In this document: positions 31,821-42,764 of the stretch, one piece after another | Layout of the letters: every line of letters begins with the position of its first letter | How positions within the stretch are numbered: position 1 is the first letter of the stretch | Source: Pectobacterium sp. A5351 | Lineage (GTDB): Bacteria; Pseudomonadota; Gammaproteobacteria; Enterobacterales; Enterobacteriaceae | Direction of reading: 5' to 3' | DNA: 64,000 nt | NCBI RefSeq assembly: GCF_028335745.1 | Contig: NZ_CP116477.1 | Coordinates: 310,001-374,000, forward strand | Translations under genes and position numbers: made by a program | Notes under the pieces: model-generated | Seen by the model: the letters and a program-made list of their open reading frames with translations, nothing else | Databases searched by the model: none | Told to the model about the DNA's origin: nothing

Positions 31821-31839
31821 GCTTTATGGGGACAGGCAA

Positions 31840-32213
31840 GATGAATGACTGTCCACGACGCTTTTTATGAAAGAGCCCGGCTTAACGGTCAACGCCCTTC
31901 ATCATAAAACGCCGCTTCGGCGGGGTTTTGCTTTATGGGGACAGGCAAGATGAATGACTGTCCACGACGCTTTTTATGAAAGAACGCGGCTTAACGGTCA
32001 ACGCCCTTCATCATAAAACCCCGCTTCGGCGGGGTTTTGCTTTATGGGGACAGGCAAGATGAATGACTGTCCACGACGCTTTTTATGAAAGAACGCGGCT
32101 TAACGGTCAACGCCCTTCATCATAAAACCGCCGCTTCGGCGGGGTTTTGCTTTATGGGGCAGGCAAGATGAATGACTGTCCACGACGCTTTTTATGAAAG
32201 AACGCGGCTTAAC
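31840..32213 (+). repeat. About 3.5 tandem repeats of 109 bp duplicating the rnpB 3' end and terminator
   Basis: Units begin at GATGAATGACTGTCCACGAC: 31840, 31949, 32058 and 32167, the last cut off near 32213. Each repeats part of the rnpB 3' end plus a terminator hairpin. The hairpin at 32015-32038 is perfect; those near 31906 and 32124 carry mismatches. Tandem repeats after rnpB are also known in E. coli. Confidence 0.93.
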
Positions 32214-32320
32214 AGCGAGTATGAAACGATGCGTAGGAAATACTATATTGAGTGCTTTTAGAAGTGTTATTATTAGCGTGTTTAAGTTGTCTTTGACTAA
32301 CCGAATTGAGTGACCGAATT

Positions 32321-32575
32321 ATGGCTTTCAATATCCTAACTAACACAGCGGCCAGCATCACGGAACTGAAACGCGACCCAATGGGGACAGTACGGGCTGC
32401 TGAAGGTGAGACTATCGCTATACTGAACCGGAATGAGCCTGCGTTCTATTGTGTGCCTCCTGCTATGTTCGCTTATTTAATGGAATTGGCTGAAGATGCA
32501 GAACTGGGGCGTACTGTTGATGATCGTATGTCAGAGTTAGCTGACGCGGAAGAGATTTCGCTCGATGACCTATAA
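32321..32575 (+). CDS. Type II antitoxin, Phd/YefM family (StbD-like)
   Basis: The 84-residue protein opens MAFNILTNTAASITELKRDP with the YefM/Phd DNA-binding N-domain and the ILNRNEPAFYCV core. An acidic C-terminus (LADAEEISLDDL) would wrap the toxin. It overlaps the toxin gene by 11 nt, the usual antitoxin-first order. Antitoxins of this type repress their own promoter alone and with toxin. A TTG five codons earlier is a possible but weaker start. It most resembles plasmid StbD proteins. Confidence 0.88.
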   Translation: MAFNILTNTAASITELKRDPMGTVRAAEGETIAILNRNEPAFYCVPPAMFAYLMELAEDAELGRTVDDRMSELADAEEISLDDL

Positions 32576-32852
32576 GTTAAAATTTGTGCCTTCGGCAATG
32601 AAGGAATGGAAAAAATTAGGGCATCCTGTTCGGGAACAGTTCAAGAAAAAGCTGGCTGAGCGTTTAGAACATCCTCGTGTTCCCTCAGCCCAGCTTCATG
32701 GTCGTAAAGACCAGTATAAAATTAAACTGAAGTCTGCTGGTTACCGGCTGGTGTATTTGGTCCAGGATGAGACCATTACAGTGATGGTCATGGGGGTTGG
32801 AAAGCGCGAAGGTAGTCAGGTTTATTCTGATACTAAAGGTCGCTCTGCTTAA
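32565..32852 (+). CDS. Type II toxin, RelE/StbE family
   Basis: The 95-residue RelE/ParE-superfamily protein opens MTYKLKFVPSAMKEWKKLG and has the basic KIKLKSAGYRLVYLVQDE core that in RelE forms the mRNA-cleaving surface. RelE-type toxins cleave mRNA in the ribosomal A site; that activity is inferred here. It partners the antitoxin encoded just upstream. The pair sits directly after the truncated rnpB repeat, in an otherwise core region. Confidence 0.88.
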   Translation: MTYKLKFVPSAMKEWKKLGHPVREQFKKKLAERLEHPRVPSAQLHGRKDQYKIKLKSAGYRLVYLVQDETITVMVMGVGKREGSQVYSDTKGRSA

Positions 32853-33030
32853 TCTGGTCTTTTGCGAGTTATCTATTCCTCGTCGGCAGTTTTGCTTGCC
32901 GTGTAATACATTTCAAATTAATTGATGTTCTTCATCACATAACTCTGACTTTTTCTGTGTCACAAAGCGCGTAAAGTAAGGCCATCGCGTGCGGTTGCAC
33001 GTTCGCTGACATCTTTCAGAGGATATGACT

Positions 33031-33816
33031 ATGAACAACACTTCCCGGATGCCTGCACTGTTCCTCGGCCACGGTAGCCCGATGAACGTGTTGGAAAACA
33101 ATGTATATACGCAGGCATGGCAAACGCTGGGTGAGACGCTGCCGCGTCCAAAGGCGATTATTGCCGTTTCCGCCCACTGGTATACCCGTGGCACCGCCGT
33201 AACGGCGATGAAAAACCCACGCACCATCCATGATTTTGGCGGCTTCCCACAGGCGCTGTTTGATACCCAGTATCCGGCACCCGGCTCGCCTGAATTGGCG
33301 GCGAGAATCCAGCAGGTGCTGGCGCCATATCCCGTGACTGCCGATCAGAGCCAATGGGGTTTGGATCACGGCTCTTGGGGCGTACTGATCAAGATGTATC
33401 CTGATGCGGATATTCCCGTTGTGCAACTGAGCGTGGACGGCACGCAGCCCGCCGCGTATCACTACGAATTAGGGCGCAAGCTGGCGGCACTGCGTGATGA
33501 AGGCTTCATGATTGTCGCCAGCGGTAACGTCGTGCATAACCTGCGGATGGTGAAATGGGCTGGCGACGCGGAGCCGTATCCGTGGGCAATTTCGTTCAAT
33601 CAATTTGTGCGTGATAACCTGACTTATCAGGGGGACGACCATCCGCTGGTTAATTTTATGCAGCATGGCGGTGCCGCATTATCTAACCCGACGCCCGATC
33701 ACTATTTCCCGCTGCTCTATGTACTGGGAAGCTGGGACGGTAAAGAGGCGATCGGCATTCCGGTCGATGGGCTCGAAATGGGCTCGCTGAGTATGCTGTC
33801 GGTGCAGGTGGGGTAA
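33031..33816 (+). CDS. ygiD: YgiD, 4,5-DOPA dioxygenase extradiol family (LigB-type)
   Basis: The 261-residue LigB-type extradiol dioxygenase has zinc-ligand motifs LFLGHGSPMN, SAHWYTRG and NPTPDHYFPL, with the acid-base His in SGNVVHNL. E. coli YgiD has DOPA 4,5-dioxygenase activity in vitro; the physiological substrate is not settled. AGAGGA at 33018-33023 is well spaced for the ATG at 33031 and too close for the one at 33025. A bidirectional terminator follows. Confidence 0.92.
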   Translation: MNNTSRMPALFLGHGSPMNVLENNVYTQAWQTLGETLPRPKAIIAVSAHWYTRGTAVTAMKNPRTIHDFGGFPQALFDTQYPAPGSPELAARIQQVLAPYPVTADQSQWGLDHGSWGVLIKMYPDADIPVVQLSVDGTQPAAYHYELGRKLAALRDEGFMIVASGNVVHNLRMVKWAGDAEPYPWAISFNQFVRDNLTYQGDDHPLVNFMQHGGAALSNPTPDHYFPLLYVLGSWDGKEAIGIPVDGLEMGSLSMLSVQVG

Positions 33817-33840
33817 TCCGCTTTTTGCTTCAGTGATGAA

Positions 33841-33866
33841 TAAGGCACGGTGAAAACCGTGCCTTA
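33841..33866. terminator. Bidirectional terminator between ygiD and ygiC
   Basis: An 11-bp stem (33841-33851 with 33856-33866) with a GAAA loop lies between convergent genes. Confidence 0.85.
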
Positions 33867-33885
33867 TTAGTTTCAATTTTGCGGC

Positions 33886-35046
33886 TTAATCCAGAATGGT
33901 GTGCGGATAGAAGCGCGAGAGATCCTGCGTGATCAGAGCGCGATCTTCACGTACGCCGATACCGCAAGGTTGGTCGTTTACTAGCCAGCTACCAATCAGC
34001 GTGTAGCTATCGCCAAATTTCGGCAAAGGATGATATTGCTGGACGATCATCCCTTCTTCGCCGTAGGGGCCGTCGGCTGACGCAATCTCTTTCCCATTTT
34101 CGATAATTTGGATGTTTGCCCCTTCGCGTGAAAACAGCGGCTTGGTGACGTAGCTGTCCAGCTTGGGATGTTCATCTTCCGCAAAGTAGGCAGGAAGCAG
34201 GTTGGGGTGATCTGGGAACATTTCCCACAGCATCGGCAGCAGCGCTTTATTGGAAATGATGCTTTTCCAGGCTGGCTCCAGCCAACGCACGCCAGCATCT
34301 TCCAGTTTGGTGGAAAACATCTCGCGCAGCATGAATTCCCACGGATACAGCTTGAACAGATTACCAATCACCTGATTTTCAGGATCGGTAAACTGGCCTT
34401 TCTCACCGAGGCCAATTTCCTCGATGTACAGAAACTCGCTCGGCAGGCCCGCTTCCAGCGCGCAATCCTGAAGGTATTGCACTGTGCCGCGATCTTCTTC
34501 CGTATCCTGACAGCAGGCGAAGTGCAGCAAGCCGAAGCCATGATTCAGTTTTAGCTCTTCAAAACGTTCGATCAGCTTTTCCTGAATGCTGTTGTACTGG
34601 TCAGAATTCTGCGGCAGATTCCCGGCGTTGATTTGATCTTCCAGCCAGAGCCATTGGAAAAAGGCGGCTTCGTATAGCGATGTTGGCGTATCCGCATTAT
34701 TTTCCAGCAGCTTGGCTGGAGACTTGCCGTCATACGCCAAATCGAGGCGTGAATACAGCGAGGGCTGATTGGTACGCCATGAGTGTCTGACGAATTCCCA
34801 GGTGTGTTTGGGAATACGGAATTTGGCGAGCAGCGCGTCGCTATTGATAACTTTTTCTACCACCTGCAAACACATCTGGTGCAGCTCTGCCGTGGTTTCT
34901 TCCAACTCTTCAATCTGAGCCAGCGTGAACTGATAGTAAGCCTCTTCGCTCCAGTAGGGCTCGCCGTACATGGTGTGAAAACGAAAACCAAACTCGGTGG
35001 CTTTTTCCTGCCAATCAGGACGCGCTGTAATATCTATCCGCTTCAT
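33886..35046 (-). CDS. ygiC: YgiC, glutathionylspermidine-synthase-like ATP-grasp protein
   Basis: The 386-residue protein has the C-terminal synthetase fold of glutathionylspermidine synthase without the amidase half, as in YgiC. Typical motifs are [22 protein letters not shown], the [17 protein letters not shown] segment, and [14 protein letters not shown] of the ATP site. Glutathionylspermidine activity has not been shown for YgiC; an amide ligase is the safer statement. It lies 10 nt after ygiB. Confidence 0.9.
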   Translation of the reverse strand: MKRIDITARPDWQEKATEFGFRFHTMYGEPYWSEEAYYQFTLAQIEELEETTAELHQMCLQVVEKVINSDALLAKFRIPKHTWEFVRHSWRTNQPSLYSRLDLAYDGKSPAKLLENNADTPTSLYEAAFFQWLWLEDQINAGNLPQNSDQYNSIQEKLIERFEELKLNHGFGLLHFACCQDTEEDRGTVQYLQDCALEAGLPSEFLYIEEIGLGEKGQFTDPENQVIGNLFKLYPWEFMLREMFSTKLEDAGVRWLEPAWKSIISNKALLPMLWEMFPDHPNLLPAYFAEDEHPKLDSYVTKPLFSREGANIQIIENGKEIASADGPYGEEGMIVQQYHPLPKFGDSYTLIGSWLVNDQPCGIGVREDRALITQDLSRFYPHTILD

Positions 35047-35056
35047 TCAATACGCC

Positions 35057-35731
35057 TCAGCCGCCCATGCTACGGGAAGAGCTGGAACTTGAGCTGGCGC
35101 TGCTGCGCTGCATGCTGTTTTGCTTCGCTACGGTTTCACCAAAGCCACCACGCGTGATGGTTGAGGTGGTTGCAGGTTTTGGTGCCAGTGCGGTTTTAGG
35201 CACGGTCATTGAACGGCCTGTCGTTGCATTACCGTAGTTTTTGCCCGCAGCATCAACGAACTGGCCATTGGCCGGGCTGGCCGGTGTTTTTGGGCTGAAT
35301 AGCGGTTGCTGTGCGAAACCAGCACCGCCACCCATCATGCGGCCCATCATGTAGCCAGCCATCAATGGCATCCAGGACATACCGCCGCCCTGCTGAGATT
35401 CTGCGGCCATACCAGCCTGTGCTGGCGCAGGCGTTTGGGTACACTGTGCTTCGCCGAATTCTGCTACGCAATCTTCTTTCGTTGCGTATTTTGGTGCCGT
35501 TTTTTCCGCTTCTTTTAACGCATTATTGTACGCGGTGGTGCACTGGGCAGCCATTGACGGGTTAGCTGACGAACAGTCATCTGCATTCTGATAGAGAGAG
35601 ACGGTTTCATCGGTTTGTTCACAGCCCGCGAGGAAAAATACGGCGCTGACGGCCAAAGCAACAGGTGCCAGACGGTGCGTTCGCCATTCCTTGCGGAACG
35701 TTTCCTGATTAATATTTTTTGTACGTTTCAT
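35057..35731 (-). CDS. ygiB: YgiB, DUF1190 lipoprotein-like protein
   Basis: The 224-residue protein of UPF0441/DUF1190 has a basic N-terminus and a signal with lipobox-like FFLAGC near residue 37. A Met/Gly-rich stretch ([15 protein letters not shown]) follows. The tail is a run of serines ([15 protein letters not shown]). The function is unknown; it may work with YgiC in the envelope. The start at 35731 matches the E. coli N-terminus MKRTK. It lies between ygiC and tolC. Confidence 0.9.
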   Translation of the reverse strand: MKRTKNINQETFRKEWRTHRLAPVALAVSAVFFLAGCEQTDETVSLYQNADDCSSANPSMAAQCTTAYNNALKEAEKTAPKYATKEDCVAEFGEAQCTQTPAPAQAGMAAESQQGGGMSWMPLMAGYMMGRMMGGGAGFAQQPLFSPKTPASPANGQFVDAAGKNYGNATTGRSMTVPKTALAPKPATTSTITRGGFGETVAKQNSMQRSSASSSSSSSRSMGG

Positions 35732-35943
35732 CATGTTTATCCCAGAGCAAAGCATCACGGCCAATAACCAATAAGTGTGCCTAAGAATAGGGGAACGCTG
35801 CTTGAATTTAAAGCGGCAATAGGTGTAACTGAAGGCGTCTTTACGTTGCTATACATTACGTTGTGCAACGTTTCGCTTAATGAAAAGTGAACACGTCTTC
35901 TGCAACTTGATGAAGTTGCTTGGTTCTACAAAAACATCGACAT

Positions 35944-35967
35944 AAAAAAGGGGAACCGTAGTTCCCC
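35944..35967 (-). terminator. Terminator after tolC
   Basis: On the minus strand a 7-bp stem (35950-35956 with 35961-35967) is followed by six T residues (35944-35949). It lies about 30 nt after the tolC stop. Confidence 0.85.
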
Positions 35968-35995
35968 GTCTGTATCGGTAAAAGTGGCTAGCTGA

Positions 35996-37390
35996 TTAAC
36001 GTTGTGCCGAGGCAGTGGTTGCCAGCGGAGCGCTGTTGTCCGTCACGGTCGGCGTGGTTGACACCGGTTGACCCAGCGACGCATTCAGCGCTTGTAGATC
36101 GGTTTCGCTCAGCGTGCCCTGCGCGGATTTGATGTTTAACTGATTGATCAGGTAATCATAACGTGCGCTGGAGAGTTGCTGTTTGGCATTATATAGCGTG
36201 GTGGTGGCATCCAGTACGTCGACAATAGTACGTGTGCCTACCTGATAACCGGCTTCCATCGCATCCAGCGAGCTTTGTGCAGACACTTCAGCCTGTTTGT
36301 AAGCGTTGATGCTGCTGATGGACGCAGAAATGTTGTTAAACGATGAACGTACGGTCTGGATAACCGAACGGTGTGCGCTTTCCAACAACTCACTGGCGCT
36401 GACGTAGCTGTGCTGCGCCTGTTTGACCTGAGAGTTAGTGGCACCACCGCTGTAGAGCGGTAGGGTGAAGTTGATGCCGACTTTGTGCTGCCCGGCGTCT
36501 GAATCGTTAAACGAGTTACTGTTCTGGGTTCTTGAACCAGAATAGCGGGTATCGCTCACACCCGTTGAAGCGGTGAGATCCAGCGTTGGCATATAGCCTG
36601 TTTCGGCGGAGCGAATCTGCTCGCGTGCCAAATCCTGGCTCAAACGTGCGGACAACAGGTTCAGGTTGCGATTTTCAGCTTCTTTCAGCAGGTTGTTAAC
36701 CGCTTCCGGTTTCTGGGTAGAGAAACGTTCGATGTTCAGGCCAGCCAACTGCGGGTAGAAGTTGCCAGTAATCTGACGCAGTGATTCCAGTGCGTTATCC
36801 AGCGTATTGCGTGTTAACACTTCATTGGCCAGCACGCTGTCATATTGTGCTCGGGCGTTCTGGACGTCGGTAATGGCAACCAGACCCACGTTGAAGCGCT
36901 GTGTCGTTTGATCCAACTGGCGATAAATCGCCTGTTTCTGTGCACTGATGTAGGACAGGGAGTCAATGGCGCGCAGCACGTTGAAATAGGCGGTTGCCGT
37001 GTTCAGCATCAGATTTTGCTGGGCGGTCTGATAGGTGACGTCTTCAATACCGGCTTGTTTTTCCTGCAACGTCAGTGCGCGCCATTTGGACATGTCGAAC
37101 AAGGTCTGAGTCAGTTGCAGTGACGCGCCTTTGACGTTGCTGTCGACGCCTTTGCTGTCACGATAGCCTCTGTTATAGGTATAGTCAGCCCCTAAACCTA
37201 ACTGTGGCAGTAATGGGCTGCGCGCTTGATTAATCTTTTCAAACGCGGCGTCGCGCGTTGCCGCAGCGCTGCGTAAATCAGGGTTGGTGCTTTTTGCCTG
37301 CTGGTAGACCTGTAACAGGTTTTCCGCCTGACTCATGGCGCTAAAACCGCCCAGGCTCAGACCAATAAGAAGAGGGAGCAATTTCTTCAT
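35996..37390 (-). CDS. tolC: TolC, outer-membrane efflux/export channel
   Basis: The 464-residue protein has a signal peptide (about 1-22, ending SQA) and the internal tandem outer-membrane efflux domains that form a beta-barrel and long alpha-helical tunnel. Key repeats are EKINQARSPLLPQLGLGADY, RALTLQEKQAG and SQVKQAQHSYVSASE. It is the exit duct for AcrAB-type pumps and type I secretion. AAGGA upstream fits 37390, not 37396. The C-terminus is shorter than in E. coli (recalled comparison). Confidence 0.96.
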   Translation of the reverse strand: MKKLLPLLIGLSLGGFSAMSQAENLLQVYQQAKSTNPDLRSAAATRDAAFEKINQARSPLLPQLGLGADYTYNRGYRDSKGVDSNVKGASLQLTQTLFDMSKWRALTLQEKQAGIEDVTYQTAQQNLMLNTATAYFNVLRAIDSLSYISAQKQAIYRQLDQTTQRFNVGLVAITDVQNARAQYDSVLANEVLTRNTLDNALESLRQITGNFYPQLAGLNIERFSTQKPEAVNNLLKEAENRNLNLLSARLSQDLAREQIRSAETGYMPTLDLTASTGVSDTRYSGSRTQNSNSFNDSDAGQHKVGINFTLPLYSGGATNSQVKQAQHSYVSASELLESAHRSVIQTVRSSFNNISASISSINAYKQAEVSAQSSLDAMEAGYQVGTRTIVDVLDATTTLYNAKQQLSSARYDYLINQLNIKSAQGTLSETDLQALNASLGQPVSTTPTVTDNSAPLATTASAQR

Positions 37391-37727
37391 TTGCATTCCT
37401 TGTTGTGCAGCAATCTCGCTATGGTAGCGCTGTCTGTAGACGAATAATTGTCGATTCTATCAGAATCTGCCAATAGGATAAGGTAGCTGAACGTGCCATC
37501 TTTCAGCGGAATATGTCCAAATGGTCAGGTAAATTGACCCGTTGGAAGATTCAGTGCGGCGTTTTGCTGTTCAGTAAGGTACCGAAAAGTGATGTGATGG
37601 AGGGGAATCCCCCTCACTTCGCCGACGTCACGCCTAATAAACGTTCAAAAACAATGATGAGTATAATGACAGCGGATTCCGCCATACAATATCGGATTCC
37701 ATTAATACTTGTTACAGGAGTGCAGCC
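37391..37727. other. Intergenic region between tolC and nudF (divergent promoters)
   Basis: This 337-bp stretch must hold promoters for both genes. The frames visible in it lack family features. I see no terminator or recognised operator. Confidence 0.6.
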
Positions 37728-38360
37728 ATGTCGTCTTCCGAATCTGGCCCGGTTACTTTCACCAAAGATGATGTAGAAATTATTGCACGCGAAACGCTGT
37801 ACGACGGTTTTTTTTCGCTGGAGCGTTACCGCTTTCGCCATCGCCTGTTTAATGGCGGCATGAGCGGTGAAGTCCGCCGTGAGATCCTGGAGCGCGGTCA
37901 TGCTGTCGTGCTGTTGCCTTATGATCCGGTACGTGATGAAGTGGTATTAATCGAACAGATTCGCATTGCTGCTTATGACACCAGCGCGTCACCCTGGTTG
38001 TTTGAGCTGGTGGCTGGCATGATTGAACCAGGAGAAAGCCACGAAGAGGTGGCGCGGCGCGAAGCGCAGGAAGAAGCCGGATTAAGGGTTGATCGTTGTC
38101 GACCGATAATCAACTATCTCGCCAGTCCCGGTGGCACCAGCGAACGGCTGGCGGTGATGGTAGGCGAAGTGGATACGCGAACGGCGAAAGGCATTCACGG
38201 CCTCGCGGAAGAGAATGAAGATATTCGCGTACATGTCGTGAGTCGTGAACAAAGTTATCAATGGGTTGAAGAAGGCATTGTTGATAACGCCGCGTCTGTC
38301 ATTGCCCTGCAATGGTTGGCCTTGCACCATGAAGAACTGAAACGCGCGTGGGTGGATTGA
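37728..38360 (+). CDS. nudF: NudF, ADP-ribose pyrophosphatase
   Basis: The 210-residue Nudix hydrolase has the Nudix box [23 protein letters not shown] (positions about 102-124), matching GX5EX7REUXEEXGU. It splits ADP-ribose into AMP and ribose 5-phosphate. It is the first gene of the nudF-yqiB-cpdA-yqiA-parE cluster as in E. coli, with tolC divergent upstream. Confidence 0.95.
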   Translation: MSSSESGPVTFTKDDVEIIARETLYDGFFSLERYRFRHRLFNGGMSGEVRREILERGHAVVLLPYDPVRDEVVLIEQIRIAAYDTSASPWLFELVAGMIEPGESHEEVARREAQEEAGLRVDRCRPIINYLASPGGTSERLAVMVGEVDTRTAKGIHGLAEENEDIRVHVVSREQSYQWVEEGIVDNAASVIALQWLALHHEELKRAWVD

Positions 38361-38364
38361 ATTT

Positions 38365-38796
38365 ATGAAACGTTATACTCCGGATTTCCCGGCCATGATG
38401 AGGCTATGTGAAACCAACTTCATGCAATTACGGCGTTTGCTGCCAAAAATTGATGAAGTCGGTGAAATCGCGGTTTATCACGTCAATAATGCGGTCTATC
38501 AACTGACGATTCTTGAGTCTACCCGCTATACCTCATTGGTCGAAATCAAGCAGACAGCGCCCACTGTCAGTTACTGGAGCCTGCCAATGATGAGCGTTAG
38601 GCTGTATCATGATGCACTGGTTGCGGAAGTGTGTGCCAGCCAGCAGATCTTTCGTTTCAAAGCACGTTATGATTATCCTAATAAGAAGTTACACCAGCGT
38701 GACGAAAAGCATCAAATTAATCAGTTTCTTGCTGATTGGCTAAAATATTGTTTGGCGTATGGTTCGATGTCGATACCGGTTTTCGATACCCAATAG
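38365..38796 (+). CDS. yqiB: YqiB, DUF1249 protein
   Basis: The 143-residue DUF1249 protein opens [22 protein letters not shown]. It has no catalytic motif that I can name. It begins 4 nt after the nudF stop, so the two are almost certainly co-transcribed. The function is unknown. The conserved position between nudF and cpdA supports the call. Confidence 0.9.
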   Translation: MKRYTPDFPAMMRLCETNFMQLRRLLPKIDEVGEIAVYHVNNAVYQLTILESTRYTSLVEIKQTAPTVSYWSLPMMSVRLYHDALVAEVCASQQIFRFKARYDYPNKKLHQRDEKHQINQFLADWLKYCLAYGSMSIPVFDTQ

Positions 38797-38903
38797 ATTT
38801 CAAGACGCAGGACAGCGACAGTCGAGCCATCAAGGGAAGCTAGCGTATTCTGCAATTTGAAAGATGACGGGTAGAGACAGATTTACGTAACCAAGGACAC
38901 CAT

Positions 38904-39731
38904 TTGGAAAGCCTGTTGACACTGCCTGTGGCGAGTGGCGCCAGAGTCAGGATTTTACAAATAACGGATACCCACCTTTTTGCGGGCGAGCATGAAACCT
39001 TGCTGGGTATCAACACCTATCGTAGCTATCACGCAGTGCTGAATGCCATCAAGGCTCGGCAGGATGCGTTTGATTTAATCGTGGCGACGGGCGATTTGGC
39101 GCAGGATCACACGCTGGAGGCCTATCATCAATTCTCGCGCGGCATTGCGCAGATCCCTGCACCTTGCGTATGGCTTCCGGGTAACCATGATTTCCAACCG
39201 GCGATGGTCGATGCGCTGGCTGAGGCCGGTATTGCGCCATCCAAGCATGTGCTGTTGGGCGACAAGTGGCAGATTATCCTGTTGGACAGCCAAGTGTTCG
39301 GCGTCCCGCATGGCGAGCTGAGTGAATACCAGCTTGAATGGCTGGAACGCAGCCTGAAAAGCCAGCCCGACCGCTTTACGCTGCTGCTACTGCATCATCA
39401 CCCGCATCCTTCCGGTTGTACCTGGCTCGATCAGCACAGCTTGCGTAATGCACATAGCCTGTCTGCGGTGCTGGATCGTTATCCTCAGGTGAACACCGTG
39501 CTGTGTGGACATATTCATCAGGAGATGGATTTTGACTGGCATGGCCGCCGTTTGCTGGCGACGCCATCGACCTGCGTGCAGTTTAAACCGCATTGTACTA
39601 ACTTCACGATTGATGACGTCGCGCCAGGTTGGCGCTATCTGGATCTGCTGCCGGATGGGCGTCTGGAAACTGAGGTTTATCGTCTGTCGGGTAGCGAATT
39701 CCTGCCTGACATGGATTCGGACGGTTACTAA
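38904..39731 (+). CDS. cpdA: CpdA, 3',5'-cyclic AMP phosphodiesterase
   Basis: The 275-residue metallophosphoesterase has the full dimetal motif series: TDTHL, GDLAQD, GNHD, LLLHHHP and GHIHQE. It hydrolyses cAMP to AMP and so tempers CRP signalling. The start is TTG, with AAGGA 8 nt upstream, and the protein then reads MESLLTLP as in E. coli. The stop overlaps the yqiA start by one base. Confidence 0.95.
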   Translation: MESLLTLPVASGARVRILQITDTHLFAGEHETLLGINTYRSYHAVLNAIKARQDAFDLIVATGDLAQDHTLEAYHQFSRGIAQIPAPCVWLPGNHDFQPAMVDALAEAGIAPSKHVLLGDKWQIILLDSQVFGVPHGELSEYQLEWLERSLKSQPDRFTLLLLHHHPHPSGCTWLDQHSLRNAHSLSAVLDRYPQVNTVLCGHIHQEMDFDWHGRRLLATPSTCVQFKPHCTNFTIDDVAPGWRYLDLLPDGRLETEVYRLSGSEFLPDMDSDGY

Positions 39732-40312
39732 TGCCCACGCTTCTTTATCTGCACGGCTTCAACAGTACGCCACAGTCGGCGAAAGCGACGGCGCTGAAAA
39801 CGTGGCTGGCGGAGCAGCATCCTGAAGTTGACATGGTGATTCCACAGCTTCCGCCTTATCCGGCGGAAGCTGCCGAGATGATGGAATCGTTGATTATGGA
39901 GCGGGCCGGTCGTCCGGTGGGGATTGTTGGTTCTTCCCTCGGTGGTTATTATGCCACCTGGTTATCCCAGTGTTTTATGCTGCCTGCCGTGGTGGTGAAT
40001 CCTGCGGTGAGGCCGTTTGAGCTATTGCTGGACCATCTGGGTGAATACCAGAACCCCTACACCGGTGAACAATATGTGCTAGAGTCTCGGCACGTTTACG
40101 ATCTGAAGGTCATGCAGGTTGACCGACTGGAATCACCGGATTTGCTCTGGCTGCTGTTGCAGACGGGGGATGAGGTTCTGGATTATCGTCAGGCAGTCGC
40201 GTATTACACGGCCTGCCGTCAAACTGTGGAGTCAGGGGGCAATCATGCCTTTGTCGGATTTGAGCACTTTTTCACGCCGATGGTGAATTTCTTAGGGCTC
40301 ACGACAGACTGA
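39731..40312 (+). CDS. yqiA: YqiA, alpha/beta-hydrolase esterase
   Basis: The 193-residue protein of UPF0227/YqiA type has the nucleophile elbow [13 protein letters not shown] and the early [12 protein letters not shown] segment. The catalytic His is likely in [11 protein letters not shown]. coli YqiA has esterase activity on acyl-CoA-like and p-nitrophenyl substrates. It is translationally coupled to cpdA through a one-base overlap. Confidence 0.93.
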   Translation: MPTLLYLHGFNSTPQSAKATALKTWLAEQHPEVDMVIPQLPPYPAEAAEMMESLIMERAGRPVGIVGSSLGGYYATWLSQCFMLPAVVVNPAVRPFELLLDHLGEYQNPYTGEQYVLESRHVYDLKVMQVDRLESPDLLWLLLQTGDEVLDYRQAVAYYTACRQTVESGGNHAFVGFEHFFTPMVNFLGLTTD

Positions 40313-40368
40313 ATCGCCACCTATGCATTATGGATTGAAAAACGACTCGCGAAGGCGCGGCTCGTTAA

Positions 40369-42300
<1,932 letters not shown>

Positions 42301-42329
42301 TCGCTAACGCTAGCCGATGTTTTCAAGCT

Positions 42330-42358
42330 AGCCCTTGATATCATGGATATCAAGGGCT
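42330..42358 (+). terminator. Terminator after parE
   Basis: A perfect 13-bp stem (42330-42342 with 42346-42358) ends in a short T-tract and lies 30 nt after the stop. It separates parE from parC transcriptionally. Confidence 0.8.
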
Positions 42359-42422
42359 TTATAAAAGTTATTACATATCGAATGTCAGACCTTACTGAGC
42401 TTCTGTGCGTGGCGTTGGCGGC

Positions 42423-42701
42423 TCATCCCCTTTGGATCTGCTGGAAAGGCAAGGCGATCTTGCTCCGACCAATGACACGATAAGGATGAGCGCAATACGC
42501 GCTGCTCTTCGTCAGCGGTTGCGAAACACACGCTGACGCTTCCTTCATTGCCACGGCGATATGGCGTCCATCACTAACCCCCTTTCTCGCCGTAGCCGGA
42601 TTCATCTCAGTCATCATTGGCGTGGAGCCGCCACGCAGTTCCCTGCTAACGGTTCCCTGTGACATCACCTCATCAGATAAGGTACTATTCCCGCCAAACA
42701 T
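42423..42701 (-). CDS. Unrecognised small open reading frame between parE and parC
   Basis: On the minus strand, from an ATG at 42701, 92 codons read MFGGNSTLSDEV... and end QQIQRG. I do not recognise the protein, and there is no clear ribosome site or membrane segment. It fills most of the parE-parC gap and is not a shadow of another gene over this part. The frame also extends further upstream into parC, which weakens the case. Confidence 0.25.
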   Translation of the reverse strand: MFGGNSTLSDEVMSQGTVSRELRGGSTPMMTEMNPATARKGVSDGRHIAVAMKEASACVSQPLTKSSAYCAHPYRVIGRSKIALPFQQIQRG

Positions 42702-42764
42702 ACCGCCGCTATGGCGTGCCGGAAAGCGTAACCATCGCGCCGCGATGTGAGGGAAATGAGAGAA

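Noticed and set aside
31791..32213. CRISPR-like array
   Set aside because: The repeat unit is 109 bp, contiguous, without unique spacers, and is a copy of the rnpB 3' end.
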